DNA from: Prunus persica
Lineage: Eukaryota; Streptophyta; Magnoliopsida; Rosales; Rosaceae
DNA length: 64,000 bases
Reading direction: 5' to 3'
NCBI RefSeq assembly: GCF_000346465.2
Contig: NC_034014.1
Location: forward strand, 15,348,630-15,412,629
Made by a program: the position numbers and the translations under genes. This document shows, piece by piece, positions 22,948-33,733 of the stretch (its first letter is position 1; the number at the start of each line of letters is the position of its first letter). A model generated the notes under the pieces. That model was not told the origin of the DNA. It worked only from the letters and a program-made list of their open reading frames with translations, and made no database searches.

Positions 22948-23403
22948 ATTCTTGATCAAAGTTGTGCATCGGTTTTATTTCAGTTTGTTTTATTTTTTGT
23001 TTTCTTTTACTCACTTAGAAGAATTTGAAAACCCAAAGTACCACAAAAATAAATGGGATTTTTCATTCAATATAGTCAATTTTCATGACTAAGTTTTATT
23101 ACATTCAAGTTTTTGAAATATAAAGTCCTAGTTTCCTAAGGGTTTCTTGAAAGCTGGTCTTTTTGGTGGAAAGTTCTTTCTGAAGCAACACCCCCTGGTA
23201 GATTGAAGCCTCTGCAATTTCCAGCACTGGCCTAGAACCTAAAACCATGCTCTACACAAGAAAAGTGGCCTTAGTCTTGGAATCCAGTCCAGCCCCAAGC
23301 TTGTTCTGCACCACCCTTCATTCTGCCAGCTGTTTTTGTAGTTCTTCAATTTGTTTCTCCAATTTGCCTTGGCTTCTTTGTAGCCTACAACCATAGTGTC
23401 CAG
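22948..23403. other. Non-coding spacer between integrase and the antisense gene
   Basis: AT-rich start followed by sequence that may be the 3' untranslated end of the antisense gene. No domain recognised. Confidence 0.4.
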
Positions 23404-24985
23404 TTATGCCTTCTGTTTTTCATAATCATCCAAATTGGCTACATGAGTAGTCTTGCAGAACTCGGAGGCTTTGAAGGTGGGCTTGAGATCCTCATAGCGG
23501 TCATGAAGGTTGAGCACATCTCTTGCCAAGCCCAGGCTGATCCCAAGTATGGGCTTGGGAGCCATGTTTTGTCTATATAGCTGGTCCAGATCCTTCATCA
23601 ATTGATCAACAACTTCTTTGTTTTCATCCAGGTCCAGCTCAGTTGAATGCCAGATTTTTACTCTTTCCACTGCCTCATCCACAACCTTGGATTTAGCCTT
23701 GCTAGGAGTAGAGTTGAGCTTCTCAAGTTTCTCCAGCTGAGCATCTAAATCCATAGCTTCAAACTCTGCCAATTCTGGATCAGTAAATGAGGTCGTGGTA
23801 GATGAACCTGGAAGAGAATGGATAGGCATCTGCAAAGGAAGAATACAAGTCAGTTTCAGGCAGAATCAAAATAAAAGAAAGAGCTAAGGCACAGAAACAC
23901 TTACGGCTACAATACGAGGCTTGAGAGGACTAGTCATCATAGCCATAGTCCCAGCAGTTCTGATATCTTCTACCTAAAAATAGAAATATCAATTAGACGA
24001 AGACAAGGCAGAACTGCAGAGACCAGACGGAGTTAAAAATAGAACGGGAAATTACCTCAAGACCAGGAACATCAAGTTTTGCCCGCACCACGAACTCTGG
24101 AAACATAGCAAGTTGTCCTGCCTGTTCCTCAAGCTCTTTAAATGATGCAGAATGTTCTGCCTGCTCTATTTCAGGCTCTGGAACAGTAGTGGAGTGCTCT
24201 GCCTCCATGTCATCAAATAGGGCTAGTTCAGAGCTAGTCAGTTCTGCCCCTGAGTCTTCTGTTGTTTCTTCGCTAAGGCAATGCTCTCTGCAATCACCTC
24301 AGCAGGGATCTTCTCCTATAGATAAGACAGAAGTCAGAACAGAAGAACAAAACCAAGACAGAACTATTTAAATAGTTAAAGAGAGGGACTCACCTCTTCG
24401 TCCACTTCTTTGGTTTTCTCTTGAGGTCCTTCCATGACCTCTTTCTCTTGCTCAACAGCTTCGAAGGCCTCTCTCAATTCTTCATCAATACCAGAGGTTG
24501 TTGTAGGAGCTTCTGCAAGATCTGTGGCCACATACTCCACCACAGTCCTCTTCCTAAGTCTCTTAGACCTAGTAGGAAGATGAGAGGAGGACTTTCAGCT
24601 GCAAAGAACAGAAGATCAATGGTTACAACATAAACTAAACTGGACAGAATAGAATCAGGAAAGTTCAAATTCTCAAAATCTACCTGAAGTCTCAGGCTAG
24701 ACAGCACTGTCTTGAGCTGAAGCAGTTTATTTTCTTTTGTTCCCTCTGCCAGAAGGAGTTGCTTATACAGCTGGCGGTTCTGCCAGAACCTTATGATCAC
24801 CCTCCTCATCTCCAAAGGGAAGTTCTAAATCTCCAGCGGCTATGACAGAAGTGATTGCACAGGAAACGAACAGTTAGAAGACAATCCAGCAGAAAAAATT
24901 AGAAAGGTAGAATTCTGAAGCTTACCAATCACTTCTCTAGTCTGAACTGCTTGCCCTCTAATATTCTTGATCACAGATGGATCTG
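23404..24985 (-). pseudogene. Distal exons of the antisense plant-mobile-domain gene
   Basis: Several short minus-strand frames separated by intron-like gaps. An exon near 24982-24926 reads PSVIKNIRGQAVQTREVI. One beginning near 24826 reads GDLELPFGDEEGDHK and then breaks. Others are Glu/Pro-rich (24208-23993). The last (23835-23404, 143 codons) is Leu/Glu/Lys-rich with a probable coiled coil (FEAMDLDAQLEKLEKLNSTP). Acceptor-like sites precede several of them. They appear to be the C-terminal half of the gene starting at 26727, though exact joins are inferred. Confidence 0.55.
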
Positions 24986-25080
24986 GCACAGACAAAACAA
25001 AATGTTAGACTTCTTCATTTGAACAGAATAAAATAGATACAGGCAGAATAAAGGGAAAACAAACAGAAGTGAAGACCTAC

Positions 25081-26727
25081 ATTCAATTACTTGCGCATTG
25101 ATATCCTTGATAGTCTTCACCATAAAATCCTTGGCCTCCTCTGTTGCACGGATGGTCCAAGAGTCCCAGCCACTTAAGAGCGTCTTCGCAGTCGTACTCG
25201 AGGCAAGCAGACCATGGAATCTGGCCTTCCACCAAGCATTGAACTCGGGAGAACTGTAGGAATTAGTCTCCCATGATGGATAAAAAGCGTCCACACTGTT
25301 GTTTATCTTGTTCCCCGAGCACCTACAGTCCTTGTGCACTTCCAACTCATCTGAATCTCTCCAAGAAGTGGCCCGATTACAGCTTCTATATAATTTGATT
25401 AGAATGAGCTGAGGGCAGCCAAGTTGTCTTGCGTAGAAGTTAGGGTGGTACACTTCTACCCCCAAGTGATAGTTGGGAGGCTTTCCACTTCCAAAGGGCA
25501 GATCCCTAGGCAGAGTCACGCTCAGGAACTTCTTCCTAAAATCTATTCTGGTTCCTTCTCAAACAGCCTATATCCAGGCTGGAACCAAGGGTAAGTCCTC
25601 CTAATCACCACCTGCCACTGAGCAGCAGACCTCTTAGTGCAATGCCTAAAGAACATCAAATATTCTTCAATCGACCGCTTAGGCACTTCTGTCGACATCA
25701 ATGAATGAGCCAGAACCTGATCTTCAAGCAGAACTATGTCTGGAAACCTCAATTCTGGGAAACAAACTTGCAGCCAGATCTGGATCATCCAGAATGCACC
25801 AGGAGCAAACAGGTTCATGGGATTTTCCAACGTGGTCGTATGCAAATTCTTGAACAAATGAGCTAGAACTATAGGTCCAAGCCCTACATCTGTGTGATTA
25901 TGCAATGCTTCTGCTAGGTGTTTGTATTTGAGCAGAACTATTGAAGAGCGATTAGGGAAGACAAATCTATTCAGCCAATACAGAAGGAACATCACGTGCT
26001 TCTGATCCCTATCCTTCTCAGCACTAAACTTCCTCAAATAATTGGAGAAGGAGCAGTTCTGGTTGATTGTGGCTGGAGAGATAGTGAATGGCTTGGCCAG
26101 TTTTTCTTGGTTCTTCCTTCTATGATAGTCACCAACTGCATCCACAGGTCTTTCATGGGGTCTGAACCCAAAAATCTGCTCCATATCCAGCAGAGTTGGA
26201 GTTATAGGGCCTACACGAAAATCGATCGTGTTGCTGGCAGAATTCCAGAAGCGTAGGGCAGCAGCCAGAAGATTCTCATCTCTGTTTACGGACTGCTTGG
26301 ACAGAAAGATTGTGTCATAAAGTCCAACTCTCTTCCAGTGAGCTCCATACCTTGGAAAAAGCCTGTCAATCCAGTCTGCCCACTTCACTACACTATTTCT
26401 GACTTCACTAGAGGGAAATGAGCAGCTTAAATTCTTGCTGACCCAGGTGTGAGAAGCTAGGGCAAAAGAGGTCTGAAAGCATAGAGGAGCTTCAACATCT
26501 TCTTTAATTAATTCTGCCATTTCAGCAGCGACAGAACCGAACCAATGAGGCCCTAGAACAAGAGTGTTCTCAAACAAATGTAACACGTTCCCATCCAGAA
26601 CATTCTGGGCAAAAGGATGAAGCTTGCTACGGACTTCAATCGCATGCTTATCAACACCTATGCCAGTAATGAAGGCAGGAGGAACAGAAGAAGAGGAAGA
26701 AGCAGCGCGAGTTTTTGGGGAGGCCAT
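25081..26727 (-). pseudogene. Antisense plant mobile domain (aminotransferase-like PMD) gene, main exon
   Basis: A minus-strand frame of about 395 codons starts MASPKTRAASSSSSVPPAF. An in-frame ATG 16 codons earlier is less likely. It carries the PMD features WVSKNLSCSF, VVKWADWIDRLFPRYG, LYDTIFLSKQSV, LLAAALRFWNSASNTIDF and GPITPTLLDMEQIFGFRPH. Later come WLNRFVFPNRSS and NLFAPGAFWMIQIWLQVCFP. A stop at about 25543 plus a one-base shift breaks it. The same protein then continues in another frame (LPRDLPFGSGKPPNYHLG ... EEAKDFMVKTIKDIN) to a GT donor at about 25080. PMD proteins include host silencing factors of the MAIL1/MAIN type and many transposon-borne copies. The role of retroelement PMDs is not established. 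Confidence 0.8.
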
Positions 26728-27089
26728 TTTTAGTTTTAAAATTGGAATAGAAGGAATCGAATCAGAAGAAATCAAGGTTGGGTCACAGAAAAAGGCAAAA
26801 GATTCTGAGGATTTTAAAAGAAATCAGAGTCTGAAAGAGTTAGGTTTTCAGATGAACAGGAGCTGAGGGTTTGAATTTCTTTTAAAGGCTCAGAATCGTG
26901 GGAAGAAGAAGGCAAGACGTCATCTGATCACGGCTAGTTAGTACCTAGCTAATAACTACCCATTTTCCCACGAAGTCTAGTTCAATAGACAAGATGTGGC
27001 AGACGTGGGTTAATTAAAGCGGAAGAGAGTGGCGTGCAACATTAATGGCCAATTGAATCAAATCTGAACCGTTAAAAATTGGAACCGTT
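26728..27089. promoter_or_regulatory. Probable leader/promoter of the antisense PMD gene and polypurine region
   Basis: No coding. It lies between the PMD start codon and the 3' LTR, so it should hold the antisense promoter and, on the plus strand, the polypurine tract. A candidate purine run is at 27020-27030, but I could not fix the LTR start. Inference from position only. Confidence 0.3.
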
Positions 27090-28996
27090 GTCCAAAACAT
27101 TTCAGATTCAATGGGGCATTGTTTGGGCCAAAATTCTGCATGCCTAGCCTAGTGCTGGAGGCCTAGAACGACAAAAGCAATCTCAAGATCCAAGCAGTTT
27201 GAACTTTTCGTTTAATTGGAATCAAGAGCCCCAAATCAAGAAAGCTCAGCCCAGGATTTGTCAGCCCATGAGAATAAACTTGGGCTTTCGAAATAGAGAA
27301 AAGTAATCAGCCCAAGCCCAAGTTAGATTTTTTAGGCTACCAAATAGACCAAAGATTGGAAGAAGGCCGAGTGCATGTGATTTGCTCAGCCCACAGTCCC
27401 AAAACTGAACCTAGGCTTGGCGTGATTGAGTGAAGATAAAGAACATCCCAAAATTGAAGAAACCCAAATCAGTTTTATCAAAACTGCTAGTTCTTTACCC
27501 AAAACATTAGATATCCAAAATTGACGAGCTCAGCCTTGGATCAGAAAGAAGCCCAATCTGGAAATTTTCTAAAAAACTCACCAGTGATCTCAATCCCAGA
27601 GTGCAAGACAGCAGATTTTGTGGAAAGATTTTTTCGCAAAAAAACCACGTGACTACCTGACTTTGAAAAAGTCAAAAATTTCAACTATCACAAAGGAGTT
27701 GACAAGAAATTAATGAAGGGCAGGTCTTACAGGAAGACTTCTCCAGTCTTTACAGTAAAAAAAAAAGATCGAAATCCCTTTCTATATACAAAGAAAATTT
27801 TGCTCCAGAGCAGGTGCCATTTCCAAGGGATAAGCAGACTACATTTTTCTAAAGAAATAAGTAGGGACTAGAGAGTTGTTCATCAGGAAAATCAAACTAA
27901 CCATCATGACAGTTTTTGCATTCTTACAAGGGTCAGTTAAAAGATTAAAAGGGATTAGGTTTTCTTTCAGAAAAAGTACGAAAGTGATCACCATAAGAAC
28001 TGACTATTGATAGTTCTTTGATAGAATAGATAAAATTCGCCTTTTTCTTTGATATTTAAAATAAAAGATCTTATTTTTAGAAAATCTGCCGCCCATTATT
28101 AAAAGATTAGAAAACCCACTCCAGCATTTTTTCTATAAATATGAGAGGAGGTGAAAGACGGCCAAAAAAATCAATAAAAAAACCAAACACTCAAAATGAT
28201 CACTTGATCTCAAAAACCTTCAAAATATTGAAGCAACCAAAGCTCATTGAGCCACAAGAAACAAGTCAACTATAATTCAGAATTTCTAACTTCAGTTCAG
28301 TTTCAGAGAAATAGTCATACAAAGCGAGATTTCTCTCGTTACAAATTTGGTTCAACATAAGCCAAATCAAGCAGAGTTCGGGTTTTTACGAATATGAAAA
28401 CCTCAACAAATTTATAGAGAGCCCTGATCAAGCAGAACAGGTACCATAGTGCAGTTCCAGCTCAGTAATCATCAAATCCAGCCACTTCTGCAAATTCCAG
28501 ACTGAAGAGGTTCCAATTCTGCCCGTTCAAAAAGCCTTCCAGAGCTCGAAATATATTAAAGCTCTACCAAACTCGAATATTAGTATCGATTTACAGCTGA
28601 AACTTGACAGTTGAAGATGTTGACGAGCCAATCCAACACAGAAACATCCAATCCAGCCAGGTCCAGAGGCAGTTATCCAGGCAGAAATCGAAGTCCAACA
28701 TACTATTGTTTTGTTTCAAAGTTGACATTTCATTTTTGAGTCCTGTAAATAGTCAGTTCTGCCTGAAACAATTTACTTTCTTCTTGTCCATTCTGGCCAG
28801 AACTACCCCTTTTGTACTGTGAAAAATTATGAAGTCCTACTTGGGAGATATTCCCTACCCAAATTCACAATCGTTTGTTTAGAATCAGTAACTTGGGGCG
28901 CAAGTTATCTATTTTCAAAGTCTGCTAGGGTTTTTTACTGCTAGCAGTGGCACGCTCACACACAAAAGGAGAGTTGGCTTGTTGACCAGTCAATGA
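27090..28996 (+). repeat. 3' LTR of the Tat element (left boundary uncertain)
   Basis: The right end near 28996, close to GGGTGAACA, is where the hAT transposase frame resumes (from about 29005). A TATA box (TATAAATA, 28134-28141) marks the U3/R part. The remaining sequence is non-coding, with repeated purine-rich stretches near 28430-28760. The left boundary is set only by where non-coding repeat sequence starts after the PMD gene. Confidence 0.5.
28134..28141 (+). promoter_or_regulatory. TATA box of the Tat 3' LTR
   Basis: TATAAATA in a GC-poor context about 860 bp from the LTR end, followed by a purine-rich start-site-like region. It would drive outward transcription into the right half of the hAT. 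Confidence 0.55.
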
Positions 28997-29004
28997 TTTT
29001 CGGG

Positions 29005-30048
29005 TGAACACAAATATGCAAATGGATGTGCCTACAAGGTGGAATGCAACCTACAAAATGCTTGAAGGTGTATTCAAGTATATGCAAGTCCTTAAGAGGA
29101 TGTCTTATAGTTGTGAAGTGTTTCAAGCTTACTTTCTAGAGGAAGAGAAGCTTAAGAAAGTGATGGTTAAGAGAGTGGGACCTCCAAATGATGATGATTG
29201 GGAGAAGACATTAGCTTTTGTGCATTTTCTCAAAAAGTTTTATGATGTTACATTGAAGCTGAGTGCAACCAAAACTTGTACATCCACAATAATTTTCCTA
29301 GAATTGGTTGGGTTACAAGTTCTAATAGAAAAAAAAATGAAGGATCCTAGAAATCCTACTATGCAACGGGTGGCATATTCAATGAAGTTGAAATTTGACA
29401 AATATTAGAGCAGCTTTGATGTTGTGAATAAGCTTATATTGTTGGGCAATGTGCTAGACCCAAGGATGAAGCTTCAAATGCTCTAAATAAGCTTTGGCAA
29501 TCTTGGGGCGGATGCTAAAAAGCAAGATTAGATTGTTAATGAGGTTGTAAAGTGTTTGAATGATTTGTATAATGAGTATAAATGAGTTGAGGTGATGTTG
29601 TGAGCCAAATTGATGAGGATGCGGTTGCACAAGTTGGTAAGGATGTGGATGCCACATTTCAACAAATGCAACAACTTGTGCAAAAAAGGAAGGATGAGCA
29701 ATCCATTGAGATATCCAATGAAGTGGCGGAATTCCAGAGAGCCCTTTGAGCAAACAATTCAATTTCTTGAATTGGCGGAAAGGGAACGAAACAAGATATC
29801 CAATTCTTTCACAAGTTGCCAAGGATATCTTTGCAATTCCAAGTTCTATGGTTGCTAGTGAAAGTGCTTTTAGCCTAGGCAAGAGGATTGTGGATCCTTT
29901 TAGAAGCTCATTGCATTCTAAAATGATAGAGTTATTAGTGTGTACTTGCGATTTGCTTAGGGTGGACGAATTTTCATTTTACAGGGAACCCAATGATGAT
30001 GAGATTGAATTCTACAAGGAAATAGAACATGTTACAACCTGTAAGTAA
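29005..30048 (+). pseudogene. hAT transposase C-terminal half (continues the 15680 exon)
   Basis: Reads MQMDVPTRWNATYKMLEGVF, KRVGPPNDDDWEKTLAFVHF and FLKKFYDVTLKLSATKT. Stops follow near 29408, and then the dimerisation block, PILSQVAKDIFAIPSSMVAS followed by ESAFSLGKRIVDPFRSSLHS. The closing residues DEIEFYKEIEHV match the end of hAT proteins. The middle is scrambled by frameshifts (29410-29745). Similar in order to the hAT relic at 7380-9370 but clearly a different family member. Confidence 0.9.
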
Positions 30049-30709
30049 TTAGTTTATTATTTTCATGTTCTTTATGCTTCTTATAATATTTTTTTTTTAC
30101 TAAACTTGTGTTGTTTTATTTGTAGATGGTGGCCATTCACAACCGAGTTCTTCAAATCCACTCACCACCAACACTTAAGTTCTCTATGTTTTGTAACTTT
30201 AATAAAATTTGCATTGCATTTTTCTTTTAGATTGTAACTTTAATTAAATTTGCATTGCGTTTTTTGTTTGGATTGTAACTTTAATTAAATTTGCATTGCA
30301 TTTTTCTTTTGGGTTGTAATTAAATTTTAACTTTATTTGCTCGAGTTTAAATTTGCTTATTTAGGTTGTGAGTTTATTTGCTTAAATTTGTAAAGTTAAA
30401 TATTTGGACTCAAAATGCTTCAAAATAAGCTTCAAAACTAGGCCAACAAAAGTATGGAAAATATTAGATTTTTTTTTACTCAAAAAGACCCAATTTAAAA
30501 GACCTAAAATGTTGAAATTTAGGCCCAAAAAGCCCCAATCAGAGAAAACCGCATTTTTTTCGAACACCGATTGAGTTGCAGTTTCACTGATACATGATTA
30601 ACAGAGAAAACTTGGCCGGTTTGCGGTCCCAAAATAGGTCATACCGCAAATACTTGGGCGGTTTATGGTTTTCCCCAAAAGTTGCGGTTACCGAACCGCA
30701 TCCACCCTA
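30049..30709. other. 3' non-coding and subterminal end of the second hAT
   Basis: Three similar segments around TTGCATTGC (30200-30320) form a weak tandem repeat. The last 150 bp is rich in ACCGCA/TGCGGT words and ends with the hAT terminus CCGCATCCACCCTA. Confidence 0.6.
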
Positions 30710-30717
30710 ATAAAAAC

Positions 30718-31887
30718 AATGGAAATTGTGAGAAAAACTTGAAATTTTTAATTGAAACATTAGAGGATGTTTATTTAGTCAAATATCTACTATTTTATCA
30801 CTATTATCAGTTCTCTATATAGTTTCCTTGCTTTTGTCAAAAGCCTGTAGAAAGTTTAAGAGAAAATATAATGTAACGTTGTAGCATCTAATCTCAAATG
30901 CATGAGCAGCTATCCTTGATACAACTTTTTTCAGAGGATGGGAAGTGGAAGGGTTTCGAATCCGATTAATGCTATTTGGACACTCAAAATTGACCACATT
31001 AGTTGATCATTTTGTGTGACAGCTGATATGTATATGACACGTCACTTAAATGTGGCCAACCATGTTTGTCTTTTTTCCTTCTTAAATTAAGTAATTAATA
31101 TTTTCAACTTTTCTTCTTCTCCTTCCCTTTTGGCCTTTGCTCATCCTCCTGCGATCTCCCTCCAAAAAGAAAACCAATTCTTTGATTCAACAAACCCAAC
31201 TCCGCAAATCAACTAATCAAGAAAATCCAACTCAAAATCTAAATGTCTATTTCACTAGCTATCTAGAAAATCCGAATTGATTTTGAGATCTCATATTCTC
31301 TAGTCATCTGTATAAGAATTAAAAAGAATTTTTAAAGTTTTAGTCTAGTGAAGTATCGAAGTCGAACAATTCCCAAAATATGAACTATTTTTTATTTTAA
31401 AAATGAATGTTCTTCCAAGATGGATTGATGCGATTTGTTGGGTTTCTCGTTCGGCTTGGTGGTGCTCGGAGATGTAGCAAGCACTGCACCGGTGTTACTG
31501 GGTAAGGGTAGATTTGATGGAGGAAGGGAGTGCTGAGATATTGAAAAATGGTTAAACCGCTGTCGCACCTTTGCTGAACTAGATAACCGAATCCTTTAAC
31601 CATTTTTCAATATCTTTTACAGTTCCATATCACGATATTTTCCTGATATATCGCGATATTTTCTCCATCAATCTTTTTCTATTTTTTTTCCTCCTTCCTC
31701 TCTCCCCATTTTTTTTTTCCGTCTTCTTCCTCTCTGCCTCAGTCTCTCCCTCTGTCTCTTTTCAGGGCTCACAATTCTTCTCCCCAGGCCGTGGTTTCTT
31801 GTTTGCAGGGGTCACTTGACCTCCTTGCCCCTACGTGGATTGCCAGTGAACCTTGGTACAACTTTTTTCAGATTTTCCTTTCCATAA
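30718..31887. other. Upstream region of the J-domain gene
   Basis: Non-coding. A 20-bp inverted repeat lies at 31537-31614 and a CGATAT-type stretch at 31625-31670. From about 31670 the sequence turns strongly pyrimidine-rich (TCTCTCC, CTCTGCCTCAG), typical of a plant 5' leader. No clear TATA box was found. The promoter is presumably within the last few hundred bases. Confidence 0.45.
31537..31614. repeat. Perfect 20-bp inverted repeat upstream of the J-domain gene
   Basis: Arms at 31537-31556 (GATATTGAAAAATGGTTAAA) and 31595-31614 are exact reverse complements around a 38-bp loop. It could fold as a hairpin in RNA from either strand, or be the remnant ends of a tiny MITE. Confidence 0.7.
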
Positions 31888-33681
31888 ATGCAAATACCCA
31901 GATGGAGAAACTTGTTTCTACTCAAGAATTCATTGATTTCATCAAATCCTACAGCAACCCGCTTCGCTTGGTTCCATTCTACTCCAACTTCATGCGAGAA
32001 GTGGAAGAACAAATGGACCTTTGTGAGTTGCTTTTCTCTTTGATGATTTCATTTTTATTAGACTCTCCATGTCAAAGATTTGTTAAAATTGTATGCTTAA
32101 TTCGTCTTTTAGTGGTATGCTTATGAACATGTTTTTTTTTTTTTCCGTTGTGAAGGGAAAAATTTACATGATAAATCCTATAAGAAATAACATTACTTTT
32201 TGAATGAAAATAGAGCGGTTTCTAGCTTTGCTTAGGGAAACATGTTATCTTCTTACTTGTGCTTCTTTATTTATTTATATTAAGTTAATAATGTCTTTGA
32301 TTGAGGATTTTTTTTCTACTGCCACCATGACTCTTAAAAGTGATGATGGAATAACTGACTATTGTTTTGGTTAATCAGTTTGTGTTTGTTGTCGTTGGCT
32401 GTTTAAATTTGTTGATCACCCTATGGTTAAATGGCTGTTTAAGTTTGTACTTTCTTCTCTCTTGGTTCTGGCACTAATGTTTGTTCTCTACGTTGAGTTT
32501 TAAAATTTCTTTTTTTGATCTTTGACTTCAAGGCAGAGAGAATCTATAATATAAGTGGTGATTTGTTCATCTTCTAAGGTTTCCAAGTGATCCGGTCAGT
32601 GTAAGGTGTAGGTCAAATTTTAAGGTTTCTCCTACCTTTGCATTTTCTACCGAGAGAGGTTTAAGGCATCTTGGTGTAATTTGATTGTGCAAATTGATTC
32701 ATCTGTATCTTAATGTTTGTGATGCATATTTAGTTTTTTTAAATTATAAAGGCTTTTATAATACTTGTCAATTAGATAAAATTTGAATTAACACAATTTT
32801 GCTCTCTATAAGAATGATGATTCAAATGTTTTTGCAGGATGTAAAAAGCAGTCAACAACCATCAAAGGTATTAATTCTGTGCTAATTTCGGAATTCTTAT
32901 ATAGAAAATACACGCCAATGATAGCAAGCAAAGGCAGCAAAAACTGACACTGCACACAGGGCTTTAATCTTTTTCCCCCTTTATGGTGTGCTTTCCACGT
33001 GATAATCATACGTGGGAATTGTTAATTCTTGAGAGTGAAATTTGATTGGTTGTTTGTTTGGGAAAAAGTCCTAAGAGTTTGATAGTCTTGAAAGATGCAA
33101 ACTTCTACTCTTGCCTTTGGCACAAGAAAGGCTAGTTCCTATCATTTATCTCCCCTATAAAAAATTGTCAATTCACGAACACAATTTTTCTATAAAAAAA
33201 ACAGTTATGTTAGGATTAGTTGGAAAAAAAACACATCCATATTCCACAAATATTCTTCTAATTTATTAGACTATTTTTATGCTTAATGATTAATTTTGAA
33301 GGGAGAATGTATTGGTCTTCAGTCTACCTATGTCGTCTAATTCAGGAGACTAAGTAAACGTAAATGCTCTCAATCCGTGATTTAGTAGAAAGCCAAGATA
33401 GGCAAATTAGTTTTTACCAATATACAGACTGTAGGCGATTCTCGAGTATGCCATTTTATGGCAGAGACAGAACAGACATGCATGTTTAAAATTCGTATTC
33501 ATGTGGAAGGAGGGATTTTGTTCGGTGACAAGTTGGAAAAAAGATGCTCCACAAACCATTATGGGACATAAGATTTGTTGTTAATTATTGCGTAGCATAC
33601 TTAGGAGTTTAAGAAAACTGCTGGTTCTGCAACAAGTTTCTGCCTCAAATGGAAAGTTTAGCTCCAAGCAAATGAAAAAGT

Positions 33682-33733
<52 letters not shown>

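Larger units (their letters stand above)
16310..28996 (+). mobile_element. Ty3/gypsy element, Tat lineage, 5' LTR missing
   Basis: Order on the plus strand: gag, protease, reverse transcriptase, RNase H, a second RNase H, integrase. On the minus strand a plant-mobile-domain gene follows, then the 3' LTR. A second RNase H between RT/RNase H and integrase, and an extra antisense gene before the 3' LTR, are known Tat-lineage traits. The left LTR is gone, so no LTR-to-LTR age comparison is possible. Gag and pol carry many stops and some frameshifts, hence non-autonomous and old. Confidence 0.85.
14488..30709 (+). mobile_element. hAT element split by a Tat gypsy insertion; identical 8-bp target duplication
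   Basis: The left end is TAGGGTTGGCATTTTGG. The right end, read inverted, is TAGGGTGGATGCGG. The 8 bp outside are ATAAAAAC on both sides (14480-14487 and 30710-30717), an exact match. The left part holds a BED zinc-finger exon and the right part the end of the transposase with the dimerisation domain. Between them (about 16050-29004) is unrelated retrotransposon sequence, so what is now 16.2 kb apart was one element of roughly 3.3 kb plus a lost middle. Confidence 0.85.

Noticed and set aside
31791..32126. 112-codon frame over exon 1 of the J-domain gene
   Set aside because: It starts with GTG, runs into the intron and does not join exon 2 in phase. The 31888 frame does.
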